Shown here one piece after another: positions 17,558 through 24,664 of a stretch of DNA of 33,384 nucleotides (position 1 is its first letter; the number at the start of each line of letters is the position of its first letter). Where the stretch lies: NCBI GenBank assembly GCA_903822595.1, contig CAIJPS010000091.1, forward strand, positions 1 through 33,384. Direction: 5' to 3'. The position numbers were made by a program, and so were the translations under genes. The notes under the pieces are model-generated. The model did not search any database. It was not told the origin of the DNA and saw only the letters and a program-made list of their open reading frames with translations. The stretch comes from an uncultured Chlorobiaceae bacterium. Its GTDB lineage: Bacteria; Bacteroidota; Chlorobiia; Chlorobiales; Chlorobiaceae.

Positions 17558-17686
17558 TTATTCCGCAAAATATTGATAAGTGCTTAACAACAAGTCATTC
17601 CGTAACGCCGAGTCAATTTCAGCCTTATTCCTTAACGTCCTGGCTTTTTTTATTTCGGCATCAATTCTTGTGATACGCTTAGACAT
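17558..17686 (-). CDS. Possible small protein, 42 residues
   Basis: Minus-strand ATG to TAA frame starting MSKRITRIDAEIKKARTLRN and ending LLLSTYQYFAE. It is lysine/arginine rich and predicted helical. Its stop abuts the stop of the plus-strand antitoxin-like gene base to base. There is no ribosome binding site, so it may be a remnant of a toxin or other gene. I do not recognise it. Confidence 0.25.
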   Translation of the reverse strand: MSKRITRIDAEIKKARTLRNKAEIDSALRNDLLLSTYQYFAE

Positions 17687-17765
17687 GAGAAATTGCAATG
17701 ATTATTTTATCTGAACCATTGCAGACACAAAACCGGATGAATATGTCAAAGATGGTGAAAACCGG

Positions 17766-18107
17766 ATGGGTACAGCAAAAAAATCCACAGCGGATCTTCA
17801 GAGCATGGCAGACAGTATCGTTCGCAGTGGCAACGAAGACTTTATCAGCATGACGAATATTCTCGAAGCCAGGGACGGAGAGTTTTTTATATCAGACTGG
17901 TTGAAAAGCTGTAATACTGGCGAATTCCCTATTATTCGGGGATCGGCGTTTAATTATGGCGAATTTGCCATAATTAAACGCAAAGCGGGCATCAGCAGCC
18001 ACGATTTTCATCCTGGCATTTTCTTCAAGCTTGATATGTGCTTCAGGCCGGAGTTTAAACCTTTCGAATTCAACGGTATAAGAATTGAAATAGAGGTGCA
18101 GGCATGA
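17766..18107 (+). pseudogene. Collapsed KilA-N domain gene, coupled to hsdS
   Basis: A 113-codon frame. The middle matches a KilA-N DNA-binding domain: EDFISMTNILEA, the ISDWLKSCNTGEF segment (usually NWLRNRNTxEFLGIWE), and FNYGEFAIIKRKAGISS (usually FxYxEFxxIKxxAGLNS). The residues that normally link these are missing or altered, and the domain ends after HDF without the KEW and FEFxxWIS parts, so it is shortened by internal deletion. The last 30 residues (ending FNGIRIEIEVQA) are unrelated to KilA-N. Its stop overlaps the hsdS ATG (ATGA) after GAGGTG, so the frame may be kept open for translational coupling to hsdS. KilA-N genes sit between hsdM and hsdS in many bacteria, consistent with this being the ancestral gene. 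Confidence 0.6.
17947..17980. repeat. 14-bp perfect inverted repeat inside the KilA-N remnant
   Basis: CGTTTAATTATGGC (17947-17960) and its exact complement (17967-17980) flank the 6-base loop GAATTT. It codes for the NYGEFAII part of the domain. It could form a hairpin in mRNA just before the coupled hsdS start or be a recombination site; no T-run follows. Confidence 0.7.
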
Positions 18108-19333
18108 GCGCAGAGGTGAAACCCGGTTACAAGCTGACCGAAGTCGGTGTGATTCCTGTTGATTGGGATGCGTCGAAGATTTATACTTGTTGTAGTAAAA
18201 TAACTGATGGAACGCATGATACGCCAAAGCCTGTAGAAACAGGTATTCCTTTTCTTACAGCTATACATGTAAAAGATAACTGGATTGACTTTGCATCAAG
18301 TCTCTTTTTAACATCCACAGACCATGCAGATATTTTTAGACGGTGCAATCCTGAGAAAAACGATGTGTTAATGGTTAACATTGGCGCGGGTGTTGCCACA
18401 ACGGCTTTAGTTACTGTTGATTATGAGTTTAGTTTGAAAAACGTTGCTCTTCTCAAGCCTGCATTTAAAATAATCACAGGACCTTTTCTGAACTACTCGC
18501 TTGCTCAAAGAAAAGCAAAAATTATAAAGGATTTGTCATTCGGTGGTGCACAGCCTTTTTTGTCACTGAAACAAATTGGTGAGATTTTAATTCCACTTCC
18601 ACCGTCCAGTACTGAACAAGAGGCCATTGCTGAAGCCTTGAGCGATGCGGATGCCCACATTGAATCCCTTGAGCAACTCATCACCAAAAAACGCCAGATC
18701 AAACAAGGCGCTATGCAGGATCTGCTCAATCCTTTAGATGGCTGGAAAAAGGTCAAACTGGGAAGCTTGGGTGTTTTTTTGAAAGGCAGTGGAGTTAAGA
18801 AGGACGAATCCATGAGCGGGAATATACCGTGCATCCGCTATGGCGAAATTTACACCAAACACAAATATTACATCAAAGCCTTCGACTCGTGGATTTCGCC
18901 AGAAGTCGCAGCTACAGCAAAGCGGATTAAATCCGGTGATATACTTTTTGCTGGTTCTGGAGAGACTAAGGAGGAAATTGGAAAATGTGTTGCTTTTGTG
19001 GGCAATATTGAAGCCTATGCAGGGGGTGACATTGTGATTTTCAGGCCAAACAATGCAAATTCACTGTTTCTTGGTTGCTACTTGAACACTGAGTCAGTCA
19101 ATCGCCAGAAAGCAAGCAGAGGGCAAGGAGATGCGGTTGTTCACATTGGTTCAAATGCGTTGGCAGATATTGATTTGATTATTCCGCCTGTTGAAGAACA
19201 AGCAGTTATTGCTGCTGTGCTATTCGACATGGATGCAGAAATTGGTGTGCTTGAAGCAAAACTTGAGAAAGCTCTTCAGCTCAAGCGGGGTATGATGCAT
19301 AACTTGTTAACCGGAAAAATCCGACTGGTATGA
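18104..19333 (+). CDS. hsdS: Type I restriction-modification specificity subunit HsdS
   Basis: 409 residues. HsdS recognises the split DNA target through two target-recognition domains. TRD1 covers about 1-165 (GYKLTEVGVIPVDWDASK, then DGTHDTP). The first conserved helix follows (LPPSSTEQEAIAEALSDADA, with LITKKRQIKQGAMQDLL). TRD2 runs from about 215 to 360, and the second conserved helix from PPVEEQAVIAAVLFDMDAEI to the RGMMHNLLTGKIRL end. The two conserved repeats act as spacers between the domains and bind HsdM. The ATG overlaps the upstream stop. The TRDs determine specificity, which cannot be read here. It is full length. Confidence 0.93.
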   Translation: MSAEVKPGYKLTEVGVIPVDWDASKIYTCCSKITDGTHDTPKPVETGIPFLTAIHVKDNWIDFASSLFLTSTDHADIFRRCNPEKNDVLMVNIGAGVATTALVTVDYEFSLKNVALLKPAFKIITGPFLNYSLAQRKAKIIKDLSFGGAQPFLSLKQIGEILIPLPPSSTEQEAIAEALSDADAHIESLEQLITKKRQIKQGAMQDLLNPLDGWKKVKLGSLGVFLKGSGVKKDESMSGNIPCIRYGEIYTKHKYYIKAFDSWISPEVAATAKRIKSGDILFAGSGETKEEIGKCVAFVGNIEAYAGGDIVIFRPNNANSLFLGCYLNTESVNRQKASRGQGDAVVHIGSNALADIDLIIPPVEEQAVIAAVLFDMDAEIGVLEAKLEKALQLKRGMMHNLLTGKIRLV

Positions 19334-19459
19334 CCGCCTTTTCTGCGTATTCATCGGGCAATTGAATACTTTGCATTCGATATAATATTTGAGCTGGACA
19401 GAAGAATTTTGAAGACAAGATATCCTGAACAGTAAGCCAATGTATACGGACTCTACAAA

Positions 19460-21205
19460 ATGAATATTAAAATCAAAAACCTTGCTATTGCAGGCTATCG
19501 GAGCTTTGGAAAAGATCCGCAGTACTTTGATAACTTCACAAAAGTCAATCTTTTTATTGGCAGAAATAATGCGGGTAAATCGAATATCATTCGATTTTTG
19601 AATGAAATCGTTGCGAAGGTGGCTGATGGCAAGATGCAAACTCTGGATGAACTTGCATATCATCGCCCAAGTCGCCCCCCTCTATTGATTGGAGCTTGTG
19701 ACGATAACATCGTCTCGGAAGATGATGCGATTGTGTTGCCAGATTCTTATCGGTTTCTCAATGAAATTTCAAACTATCGCGAACGTGAATATGCAAAAGA
19801 TTCAATAACTACAATTTTCAATGAAAAACGTCGCATAGATGGTGGTAATTTATGCTGGAGTTTTATTGCATTACCCAATAAGCAACCAGTTTTAAATTCA
19901 TGGCTTGAAGCGATCAAGGTGTTGGATAATAATCAGGTTAATATCTTATGGGGCCATTTGACTCATCGCTCAGGAGGAGGTAGAAAAGAGCACTGGGAGC
20001 CAGAAGTAATACAAAAACTTCAAGTTCCAATTCCAACGGCTAATGTTGTTGTTATTCCTGCTATTCGCCAAATTGGAGCAAAGGGTTCTAACTCTGACGG
20101 GTTTGATGGTTTAGGTATTATCGAAAGACTTGCGCGGTTACAGAATCCTAATGTACACAGTCAAGCTGACCGGAATAGATTTCATGATATTACTATGTTT
20201 CTCCGTACGGTAATTGGTAATCAAGATGCGACAATTGAGATACCGTTTGAGCGTGACACAATCTTGATACACATGGATGATAAAGTGTTGCCAATAGAGT
20301 CACTCGGCACAGGTATTCATGAAGTTTTAATTCTTGCTTCTGCTGCGACTGTTCTCACTGATATGGTGGTATGTATTGAAGAACCTGAACTCCATCTGAA
20401 TCCGATACTGCAAAAAAAGCTCATCAGATACCTTTCAGAATACACTTCCAATCAGTATTTTATTAGCACACATTCCGCAGCGCTGATGGATAATAATGAA
20501 GTCGAAATCTATCATGTGAGACTCCAGGATTCCATCTCTGTCGTTGAGAGAGTAACATCCGATAATCAAAGATCAATGGTTTGCGAGGATTTGGGATATC
20601 ACCCTTCAGATTTATTGCAGGCAAACTGCGTGATATGGGTTGAAGGCCCGTCTGATAGAGTGTATATAAACTATTGGTTTCGAGGACTTACTTCTGATTT
20701 TATAGAAGGCATTCACTACAGCATTATGTTTTACGGTGGACGGCTTGCATCGCATCTATCCAATGAAGATTATTCTACAGAGATTGATGACTTTATATCT
20801 CTACGGCGTCTCAATCGACGTGGCGTTATTATCCTTGATAGCGACCGAGAAAAGCCCCATACGAAGTTAAACGAAACAAAAAAGCGCCTGCAAATCGAGT
20901 TTGATAAAGGTCCCGGCCATGCATGGATTACTGATGGCAGAGAAATCGAAAATTACATTCAACCAGATCAATTGAGAACAGCTATCGCTACGAAATGTCC
21001 GACATCGAAGTTGCTCACAAATCTTGATCGATATGATAATTGCTTAAAAATAAAGAGTCGAAAAAACAAAGAGATTCAGGCCCCGAAGGTTGAAATAGCA
21101 AGATATATAACGGAAAATTATGAGCCTGATTTCAATATTCTTGATTTGAAGCAGCGAATGAAAAAGCTGATAGAATTTATACAGGAATCAAATCCACAAC
21201 AATAA
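19460..21205 (+). CDS. OLD-family ATPase/TOPRIM nuclease inside the hsd locus
   Basis: 581 residues. The N-terminal ABC-type ATPase has Walker A at 34-42 (GRNNAGKSN), a signature-like SLGTGIHEVLIL, Walker B VVCIEEPELHLNP and the switch STHSAALMD. The C-terminal third is a TOPRIM nuclease: VIWVEGPSDRVYINYW (Glu of the metal site) and GVIILDSDRE (DxD). This is the OLD (overcoming lysogenization defect) architecture, known for phage-exclusion nucleases, and also found as GajA in Gabija systems; no UvrD-like GajB helicase gene follows. OLD-like ORFs occur within hsd operons (for example RloA-type genes in Campylobacter). The gene starts 126 bp after hsdS; the long gap suggests its own promoter. 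A role in anti-phage defence is inferred. Confidence 0.88.
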   Translation: MNIKIKNLAIAGYRSFGKDPQYFDNFTKVNLFIGRNNAGKSNIIRFLNEIVAKVADGKMQTLDELAYHRPSRPPLLIGACDDNIVSEDDAIVLPDSYRFLNEISNYREREYAKDSITTIFNEKRRIDGGNLCWSFIALPNKQPVLNSWLEAIKVLDNNQVNILWGHLTHRSGGGRKEHWEPEVIQKLQVPIPTANVVVIPAIRQIGAKGSNSDGFDGLGIIERLARLQNPNVHSQADRNRFHDITMFLRTVIGNQDATIEIPFERDTILIHMDDKVLPIESLGTGIHEVLILASAATVLTDMVVCIEEPELHLNPILQKKLIRYLSEYTSNQYFISTHSAALMDNNEVEIYHVRLQDSISVVERVTSDNQRSMVCEDLGYHPSDLLQANCVIWVEGPSDRVYINYWFRGLTSDFIEGIHYSIMFYGGRLASHLSNEDYSTEIDDFISLRRLNRRGVIILDSDREKPHTKLNETKKRLQIEFDKGPGHAWITDGREIENYIQPDQLRTAIATKCPTSKLLTNLDRYDNCLKIKSRKNKEIQAPKVEIARYITENYEPDFNILDLKQRMKKLIEFIQESNPQQ

Positions 21206-21211
21206 GCAGCT

Positions 21212-21400
21212 ATGATTATCAATGTGGTCCTCTTTAGTATCAGCAGCGTTCAGAAAGAGTTCTCGATTGAACGGGCGGTACTGCGTGATTATCTCCGTGG
21301 TGATGCCCTGATCCTGCGGTTCTTTGAATCTTTTTTGTTTGAGGATGTTCCTGCTGTTTGCCGCAGGGCTGACGAACTTGATCTTGCCAAAAAACATTGA
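21212..21400 (+). pseudogene. Truncated DUF4062-type gene, N-terminal fragment
   Basis: 62 codons. SISSVQKEFSIERAVLRDYL, then RFFESFLFEDVPAVCRRADE and LDLA match the start of DUF4062-containing proteins (SVQKEFxxERxALRDYIxxDxLLRRFFxxFLFEDxPASDRRPDExYL). The intact proteins are several hundred residues and often carry an AlbA_2/ATP-binding transcriptional-regulator region. This frame stops where the match ends, so it is a broken gene. It begins 6 bp after the OLD-family gene. Confidence 0.6.
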
Positions 21401-21424
21401 AGAATGGGAATAGGAACGGGTGAC

Positions 21425-21529
21425 ATGGTCACTAATAGTGGCGTACTGGAACTAAAGCTTGAGAAAGCTCGCCATCTCAAGCAGGGGATGATGCCTAACC
21501 TCTTAACCGGAAAAATTCGCGTGGGATGA
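21425..21529 (+). pseudogene. Tail fragment of a second hsdS gene
   Basis: 34 codons whose last 29 residues (GVLELKLEKARHLKQGMM onward to NLLTGKIRVG) match the end of the intact HsdS (GVLEAKLEKALQLKRGMM to NLLTGKIRLV) at 22 of 29 positions by hand alignment. It is therefore the 3' end of a different hsdS allele. The stop overlaps the next ATG (ATGA), so the lost hsdS was once coupled to the AAA ATPase gene behind it. The fragment's possible in-frame ATG at 21425 with a GGAACGG site could let it be made as a short peptide. Confidence 0.75.
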
Positions 21530-21708
21530 TGATTCGCACATTGAAAATTGATGGCTTCAAGTCCATCTACTCAGAGACTATTTCGCTGGGCAGGGTTAAC
21601 TGTTTCATTGGTGCCAACGGGGTAGGCAAGAGCAACATTCTTGAAGCTCTTGGCGTGCTTGGTGCTGCCTCCAACGGAGATGGTGGAATTAGCGCAATGT
21701 CGGAGTAA
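21526..21708 (+). pseudogene. Truncated AAA/ABC ATPase, N-terminal fragment
   Basis: 60 codons with the start of an AAA_21/SMC-like ATPase: IRTLKIDGFKSIYSE, then INCFIG-like VNCFIGANGVGKSNILEALG (Walker A). The remaining ATPase (signature, Walker B) is gone; from about 21690 the sequence belongs to the opposite-strand VapD fragment. It was the gene coupled to the second hsdS, giving an ancestral hsdS-AAA pair comparable to, but different from, the intact hsdS-OLD pair. Confidence 0.65.
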
Positions 21709-21779
21709 GCTTGGGCGACTCCTTTTGGGTGGTTTTGTGAGGTGTCTGCAACGACGAGATCAAAAGCAATGGCAAACAT
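21690..21779 (-). pseudogene. Truncated VapD-like endoribonuclease, N-terminal fragment
   Basis: The minus-strand ATG at 21779 begins MFAIAFDLVVADTSQNHPKG followed by VAQAYSDIAL, matching the start of VapD/Cas2-like proteins (M[FY]AIAFDLxxADTxxxHPKGVxQAYxDI). After about residue 30 the frame runs into the antisense of the broken AAA ATPase gene, so only the first third remains. Its ATG overlaps the DUF5397 stop (ATGA). Intact VapD is a ribonuclease toxin; this piece is not expected to work. Confidence 0.6.
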
Positions 21780-22015
21780 CAGCGTTCCTTGGGGTCATCC
21801 AGAATGTCAGTAAAGCGGTAATCCAATTCTTCACCGGATTCAACGACACGAACCCGCATTGAGACATCTCCATTCGGCAGTTTATCTCCAATGCCTATAA
21901 TCTCATAAACGGGGCCGAATAAACCGAAACGACGCCAAGTCCCTACCAGAGAGGTTGGTAGCGGAAGGCTTGTTGTGTCGATAGATGCAGGCATCATGCT
22001 CTGAACAGTGGTCAT
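21779..22015 (-). CDS. DUF5397-like protein, probable VapD partner
   Basis: 78 residues from the ATG at 22015; a start at 22108 would be 31 residues longer but adds hydrophobic sequence without family character. The core SLVGTWRRFGLFGPVYEIIG, then MRVRVVESGEELDYRFTD and ILDDP matches small DUF5397 proteins, which often sit just before vapD. The 4-base overlap with the vapD remnant supports an operon. An antitoxin role is an inference from that pairing; now that vapD is broken, the gene would be an orphan. No clear ribosome binding site. Confidence 0.5.
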   Translation of the reverse strand: MTTVQSMMPASIDTTSLPLPTSLVGTWRRFGLFGPVYEIIGIGDKLPNGDVSMRVRVVESGEELDYRFTDILDDPKER

Positions 22016-22120
22016 CGTGTAGAAAAATTCAATACTCAAAACCTTATGCAACAAATATGCGACACTTCGAACAGAGAAGCAATATTTGTTATTTTGCTTT
22101 TCTGGCACGAAACGCAGTTG

Positions 22121-22552
22121 CTATTCCCAGGGATCAAGAAGTGTTACGCCAGAACCGCTCATGTCGGCTGTGTTCCGGGTTACCACGATTAACCCGTTTG
22201 TTATGGCCGTCGCAGCAATGAGCGCATCGACGACAGGGAGTGATCGACCTGTTTTCTCTGATTCACCAAGCATTTTGCCCCAGCAACGTGCAACGTCAGT
22301 GGTGATGCCAACAATCCGGCCATTGAACCGTTCCATTAATTCATCAGCAAGCCACGCCTGCAATTGCATTTTTTTCCTGCTTTCCGCCAGCTTTGCAATC
22401 CCTTTTTCAATTTCACCAAGCGTGATGACACTCAGGTGCAGTCTCTGTTCTTCCTGACCATCAATCCACGCCATAACTTTTGGTGACGGCTCCGCTCTGA
22501 TCAGTTCAGAGATCACGCATGTATCCAGCAGGTACCCTTCCCCTGACTTCAC
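22121..22552 (-). CDS. VapC-type PIN-domain toxin
   Basis: 143 residues, a complete PIN ribonuclease of the FitB/VapC kind. Acidic metal ligands are visible: D10 in LLDTCVISEL, E47 in LGEIEKG, D109 in VVDALIAATA, and D130 near TRNTADM. VapC toxins cut tRNA or rRNA when freed from their antitoxin. The ATG overlaps the antitoxin stop by four bases (ATGA). All catalytic residues are present, so the toxin is probably active. Confidence 0.92.
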   Translation of the reverse strand: MKSGEGYLLDTCVISELIRAEPSPKVMAWIDGQEEQRLHLSVITLGEIEKGIAKLAESRKKMQLQAWLADELMERFNGRIVGITTDVARCWGKMLGESEKTGRSLPVVDALIAATAITNGLIVVTRNTADMSGSGVTLLDPWE

Positions 22553-22809
22553 AGAATCACCTCACTTCTGCCTTGATCTTTTGATCGTTTGAGCTCTATC
22601 CCTGAATTTTGGAGCGGTGAGTTATGAAAAAAACTTGAGAGGGGTTCACCTGGTTTGCGAATATTGATTGCCTTGTTGTATTCATCAAAAGAGATAACCA
22701 CTGCAGAAGGCTTGCCATGCAGGGTAATAGCCTGTGGTCCCTCATTGAGGGCGTTGCGGACCACTTCGCTCAAATGATTTTTTGCATGTTGCAGTTGCCA
22801 TGTTTTCAT
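22549..22809 (-). CDS. Phd/YefM-family antitoxin paired with VapC
   Basis: 86 residues from the ATG at 22809 with an AAAGAAG site; a longer frame upstream (to 22929) runs through a region that holds an hsdR copy and is not credible. The N-terminus WQLQHAKNHLSEVVRNALN and GPQAITLHGKPSAVVISFDE is the Phd/YefM DNA-binding fold; the tail (ELKRSKDQGRSEVIL) is the toxin-binding part. Phd-type antitoxins with PIN toxins are a common hybrid arrangement. Confidence 0.88.
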   Translation of the reverse strand: MKTWQLQHAKNHLSEVVRNALNEGPQAITLHGKPSAVVISFDEYNKAINIRKPGEPLSSFFHNSPLQNSGIELKRSKDQGRSEVIL

Positions 22810-22924
22810 CTTCTTTTTCCCATTGGTTACAGTATGATCGTTCTGGCTATTGTAGACAGAATATAGGAAAAGCTGGCAGGTTTTTGACAACATTTCATTC
22901 ACACCAGCATCATTTTGCGATGCA

Positions 22925-22953
22925 GGCAACTCTGAGCGCGAAACGCAGAAACG
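22925..22953 (+). repeat. Copy A of the hsdR 5' coding region
   Basis: 29 bases match hsdR 25112-25140 at 26 positions by hand alignment, and the reading frame is kept: both read GNSERETQ(N/K)R. The sequence before and after is unrelated to hsdR. It is a fragment of another hsdR allele or a duplication of the resident gene start. Confidence 0.85.
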
Positions 22954-23066
22954 TTTTATCTAAGAAAATTAACGATCCTGTTCCCAAGCCTAAGGGGAGA
23001 AGACTGCTCTTCGCATAAGGAGATTCACTGAATCGGGCAATGAAGCTGAAAGATGGTTTCCTTGGA

Positions 23067-23095
23067 GAGGTAACCGCTTGAGCATCATCGGCAAG
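23067..23095 (+). repeat. Copy B of the hsdR ribosome binding site and start
   Basis: GAGGTAACCGCTTGA (23067-23081) is identical to hsdR 25089-25103, covering the ribosome binding site and TTG start; 25 of 29 bases match through 23095. The frame would read MSIIGKY and then stop. It lies just downstream of the sagB stop on the opposite strand. Confidence 0.8.
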
Positions 23096-23105
23096 TATTG
23101 AGCCG

Positions 23106-23885
23106 TCACTGTTTTTTGCCGACGGGTGCAAGGTAGATGGTGAACTCATCTTTTCCATCCAGGTTGAGCATGCTGTCCATCTTTTCCTGGTCGTAAGCAG
23201 CGATAGCGCAGGTGCCAGCGTCGATGGCTTCGCAGGCAAGGTAGAGGTTCTGGCAGAGGTGTCCGGCGTCAAGGGCGATGACCTTGTGGGCGGCGAGGCC
23301 GTATCGCCATTCCATGCGGTAGGGGATAGCGGTCCAGATGAAGGTCACGGCAGCGTCTCCGGCGAAGGATTGGCCGAGGGCGGCCTTCGTGATTTTCCGC
23401 TCCGGATTTTCTATATCGAATTCAAAGATGAGGTGGTGTTCAAGAGGAAGGTAGCGGTAGATGCCTTTTTTCAGTCCGGTGACGTTCAGCACACAAAGGT
23501 ATGTTTCAAAGGCGTGGCGGCATCCGGCGGATGGTACCGTCCTCAGGGCGTGACCCGAATCGAGTTTTAGTTTGACCCCTTGGGTTGCCCAGAGAAGGAA
23601 TGAGAGTTCTTCAAGGGTGAGGGGAGCATCACTGTATGTGCGGCAGCTTTGCCTTCTCATCATGGCCGTTCGGAGGTCGATAAGGCCGATGTTTTTCAGG
23701 GTTTCAATTTTTGGCAGTTCTATCCGCTTTTTGTCGGGCGCACAAGGCTTTTCGATCGGCGGAGGCGGAATCCGGCGGTTCTGGTCTGTCAGGGAAAAGT
23801 CGATTTGCTGACGGATGGTGTCTTTGAGAAAGGAGCGGTACCCTTCAAGGGGTGTCTGGTTTGTAATGCTATTTTCCATATACAT
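23106..23885 (-). CDS. SagB-type nitroreductase-fold oxidoreductase
   Basis: 259 residues. SagB/ThcOx-type enzymes use FMN to oxidise azolines to azoles in thiazole/oxazole-modified peptides. The pattern is clear: RTAMMRRQSCRTYSDAPLTL (FMN phosphate site), LSFLLWATQGVK, VPSAGCRHAFETYLCVLNV, GIYRYLPLEHHL, and the C-terminal AGHLCQNLYLACEAIDAGTC. Residues 1-75 form an N-terminal segment with a proline-rich stretch (RRIPPPPIEKP). It is in minus orientation within a plus-strand locus. No YcaO cyclodehydratase or obvious precursor peptide is near, so it may serve another redox role, as stand-alone homologues do. The stop is at 23106. Confidence 0.85.
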   Translation of the reverse strand: MYMENSITNQTPLEGYRSFLKDTIRQQIDFSLTDQNRRIPPPPIEKPCAPDKKRIELPKIETLKNIGLIDLRTAMMRRQSCRTYSDAPLTLEELSFLLWATQGVKLKLDSGHALRTVPSAGCRHAFETYLCVLNVTGLKKGIYRYLPLEHHLIFEFDIENPERKITKAALGQSFAGDAAVTFIWTAIPYRMEWRYGLAAHKVIALDAGHLCQNLYLACEAIDAGTCAIAAYDQEKMDSMLNLDGKDEFTIYLAPVGKKQ

Positions 23886-24265
23886 GTATAGTTAATTATT
23901 TCCGCTGCACCTGTTTTGTTCATTGCCGCATGGTACTGATGGAGTCGTCAATAAAGTGTGCATAAATCGCTTGCCAGACGTCCAGCTTTTTTCAAAGATA
24001 CGCACCGTTTCCCGTAATCAAAGCTATCAGGGGAAAGGAGTGAATTTTGAAAACTACCGAGCAAATACTGGCGTTGGCCTCTTGCCTCGCTCTGACTATC
24101 ATCGGCAGCTTTGAACGCTAAACTTGGGAGCGCGTTATAAGCTGTTATGGAATCCGGCAAAATCAATATATTCCGTAACAAAAGAAATACTTGGTTATTG
24201 CAGAGTTGCTTGAGCAGCGAAGTTGAGAGTCGTGGAGAAAAAATGGGGAACAGAATCACAAAAGC
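23886..24265. other. 380-bp non-coding stretch between sagB and the MntA-HepT pair
   Basis: No gene is supported here. It holds the divergent leaders of sagB and mntA and the degenerate hsdR copy at 24093. A 158-codon minus frame (23948-24424) crosses it but overlaps mntA antisense and shows no family pattern. A 9-codon plus-strand leader (24243-24272; GTGGAG site, ATG to TGA) ends overlapping the mntA ATG and could couple its translation. Confidence 0.5.
24093..24138 (+). repeat. Copy C, degenerate copy of the hsdR start
   Basis: 46 bases match hsdR 25101-25146 at 33 positions by hand alignment. The frame reads LTIIGSFER, then stop, then TWERVI, compared with MTNVGNSERETQNRVI in HsdR. It is more diverged than copies A and B, so it would be the oldest, if it is real. 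Confidence 0.5.
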
Positions 24266-24664
24266 ATGGTGACAGAGAATATCGACATAGAGATCCGCCA
24301 GGTGCTTGAACGGCACAATGCCATTCGACTCGCGCTGTTGTTTGGCTCGTTGGCCAAAGGGAGTGCTCATCATGACAGTGATCTTGACTTGGCGGTCGGC
24401 GCTGATCATCCGCTTGACGTTCATGAAACAATCGAACTGATTTCAGATCTGGCACAAGTGATTGGACGCCCTGTTGACTTGATCGATTTGTCAACCGTTG
24501 GAGAACCTTTGCTGGGCCAGATTCTCGCCGGAGGAAGGAGAATCGTTGGCAGCAATACGCTTTTTGCTGAGCTGGTGCTCAAACATCTTTATAACCAGGA
24601 GGATTTTGTGCCTTATCAAAAAAGAATTTTGAAGGAGAGGAGAGAGGCTTGGATTGGTCGTTAA
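24266..24664 (+). CDS. MntA-like nucleotidyltransferase antitoxin
   Basis: 132 residues. The minimal nucleotidyltransferase motif is complete: LLFGSLAKGSAHHDSDLDLAV, with G27, S28 and the metal-binding D39 and D41 (GSx10DxD). In HepT-MntA systems MntA uses ATP to add AMPs to a tyrosine of HepT, silencing it. The gene overlaps hepT by 16 bases. Its ATG has a weak site of its own, but a 9-codon leader with GTGGAG upstream ends on top of the start, so coupling is possible. It lies directly before hsdR. Confidence 0.9.
   Translation: MVTENIDIEIRQVLERHNAIRLALLFGSLAKGSAHHDSDLDLAVGADHPLDVHETIELISDLAQVIGRPVDLIDLSTVGEPLLGQILAGGRRIVGSNTLFAELVLKHLYNQEDFVPYQKRILKERREAWIGR

Noticed and set aside
19460-21205. 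Complete Gabija system (GajA plus GajB)
   Set aside because: Only the OLD-like protein is present; the next frames are fragments without UvrD-type helicase motifs.
24047-24121. 24-residue TTG-start ORF with AAAGGAG site and hydrophobic core
   Set aside because: It ends inside the degenerate hsdR copy, so the frame is probably a by-product of decay; too short to support.
23948-24424. 158-codon minus-strand frame across the sagB-mntA gap
   Set aside because: It overlaps mntA antisense, has no ribosome binding site or family pattern, and covers an hsdR copy; likely chance.
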